This document shows positions 5,351 to 5,496 of a stretch of 5,496 nt of DNA, in pieces (positions within the stretch are counted from its first letter, which is position 1; every line of letters begins with the position of its first letter). The translations under genes were made by a program, and so were the position numbers. This DNA is from Clostridia bacterium (lineage in GTDB: Bacteria > Bacillota > Peptococcia > Peptococcales > SKKY01), in the NCBI GenBank assembly GCA_007123515.1, contig SKKY01000177.1, forward strand, positions 1 to 5,496, written 5' to 3'. A model generated the notes under the pieces. It made no database searches. It was not told the DNA's origin and saw only the letters and a list, made by a program, of their open reading frames with translations.

Positions 5351-5496
5351 TTACTTTAGCCATATGTTTGGATCGGCATCTGAAGGCATTTTCCAGTCTG
5401 CTCTGGGTGAAAGACTGATGGAACCGACTTTAGGACCATCTGGAATGCAGGATCGTTTAAATTGTTGTGAGAAAAAACGACGGTAAAAGACGGCAA
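5351..5496 (-). CDS. nadE: Glutamine-dependent NAD+ synthetase, C-terminal end (5' part outside window)
   Basis: On the minus strand a frame is open from the right edge to a TAA at 5353-5351, giving 47 complete residues. They read FYRRFFSQQFKRSCIPDGPK, then VGSISLSPRADWKMPSDADP and a short tail ending WLK. The block RRFF-x-QQFKRS-x-x-PDGPKVG...SLSPR-x-DW-x-MPSDA is the conserved C-terminus of the large two-domain NadE, which has an N-terminal nitrilase-type glutaminase domain and a C-terminal synthetase domain. That enzyme makes NAD+ from nicotinate adenine dinucleotide, ATP and glutamine in the cytosol. Only the end is visible, so catalytic residues and full length cannot be judged. The gene is convergent with the TraB-family gene and shares its terminator. 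Confidence 0.85.
   Translation of the reverse strand, partial: AVFYRRFFSQQFKRSCIPDGPKVGSISLSPRADWKMPSDADPNIWLK

Noticed and set aside
1..5496. Mobile element, phage, CRISPR or defence system
   Set aside because: No transposase, integrase, Cas, toxin or repeat-spacer pattern appears in any frame. All genes are recognisable chromosomal families with ordinary spacing.

Overview
The window looks like a chromosomal segment of an AT-rich, low-GC Gram-positive bacterium. Strong purine-rich Shine-Dalgarno sites, TATAAT promoters, hairpin-plus-U terminators and the gene set (YlbF family, TrpP, SEC-C methionine aminopeptidase, TraB/PrgY, glutamine-dependent NAD synthetase) all fit a clostridial member of the Bacillota. 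An acetogen-like relative such as Acetobacterium/Eubacterium is a guess from protein style only. No mobile element, CRISPR array, tRNA or rRNA gene was seen.

Layout. (1) 3-903, plus strand: the C-terminal part of a YlbF-family protein, overlapping by 8 nt the start of a nitroreductase-family flavoprotein, so the two are probably translationally coupled. (2) 904-1083: a promoter and a structured leader of about 90 nt, followed by trpP (1084-1611), a putative tryptophan transporter. The leader and early coding region carry NAG triplets at a 5-6 nt period across the ribosome-binding site. This resembles a TRAP (trp RNA-binding attenuation protein) target, the way trpP is controlled in Bacillus subtilis. 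(3) 1645-1697: a 24-bp perfect hairpin that can terminate transcription from both sides. (4) 4002-1708, minus strand: a methionine aminopeptidase with an N-terminal SEC-C zinc finger, then after 36 nt a PAS-GAF-GGDEF diguanylate cyclase, probably co-transcribed. (5) 4003-4139: a divergent promoter region. (6) 4140-5303, plus strand: a TraB/PrgY-family membrane protein starting at TTG. (7) 5305-5349: a bidirectional terminator shared with the convergent 3' end of nadE (5351 to beyond the right edge, minus strand).

These are mostly unrelated housekeeping and sensory units, not one pathway. No clearly new multi-gene system is visible. The most interesting signal is the apparent TRAP-type operator over trpP, which predicts that the genome also encodes a TRAP (MtrB) protein. 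The second is the coupling of a YlbF-family protein to a flavoprotein.
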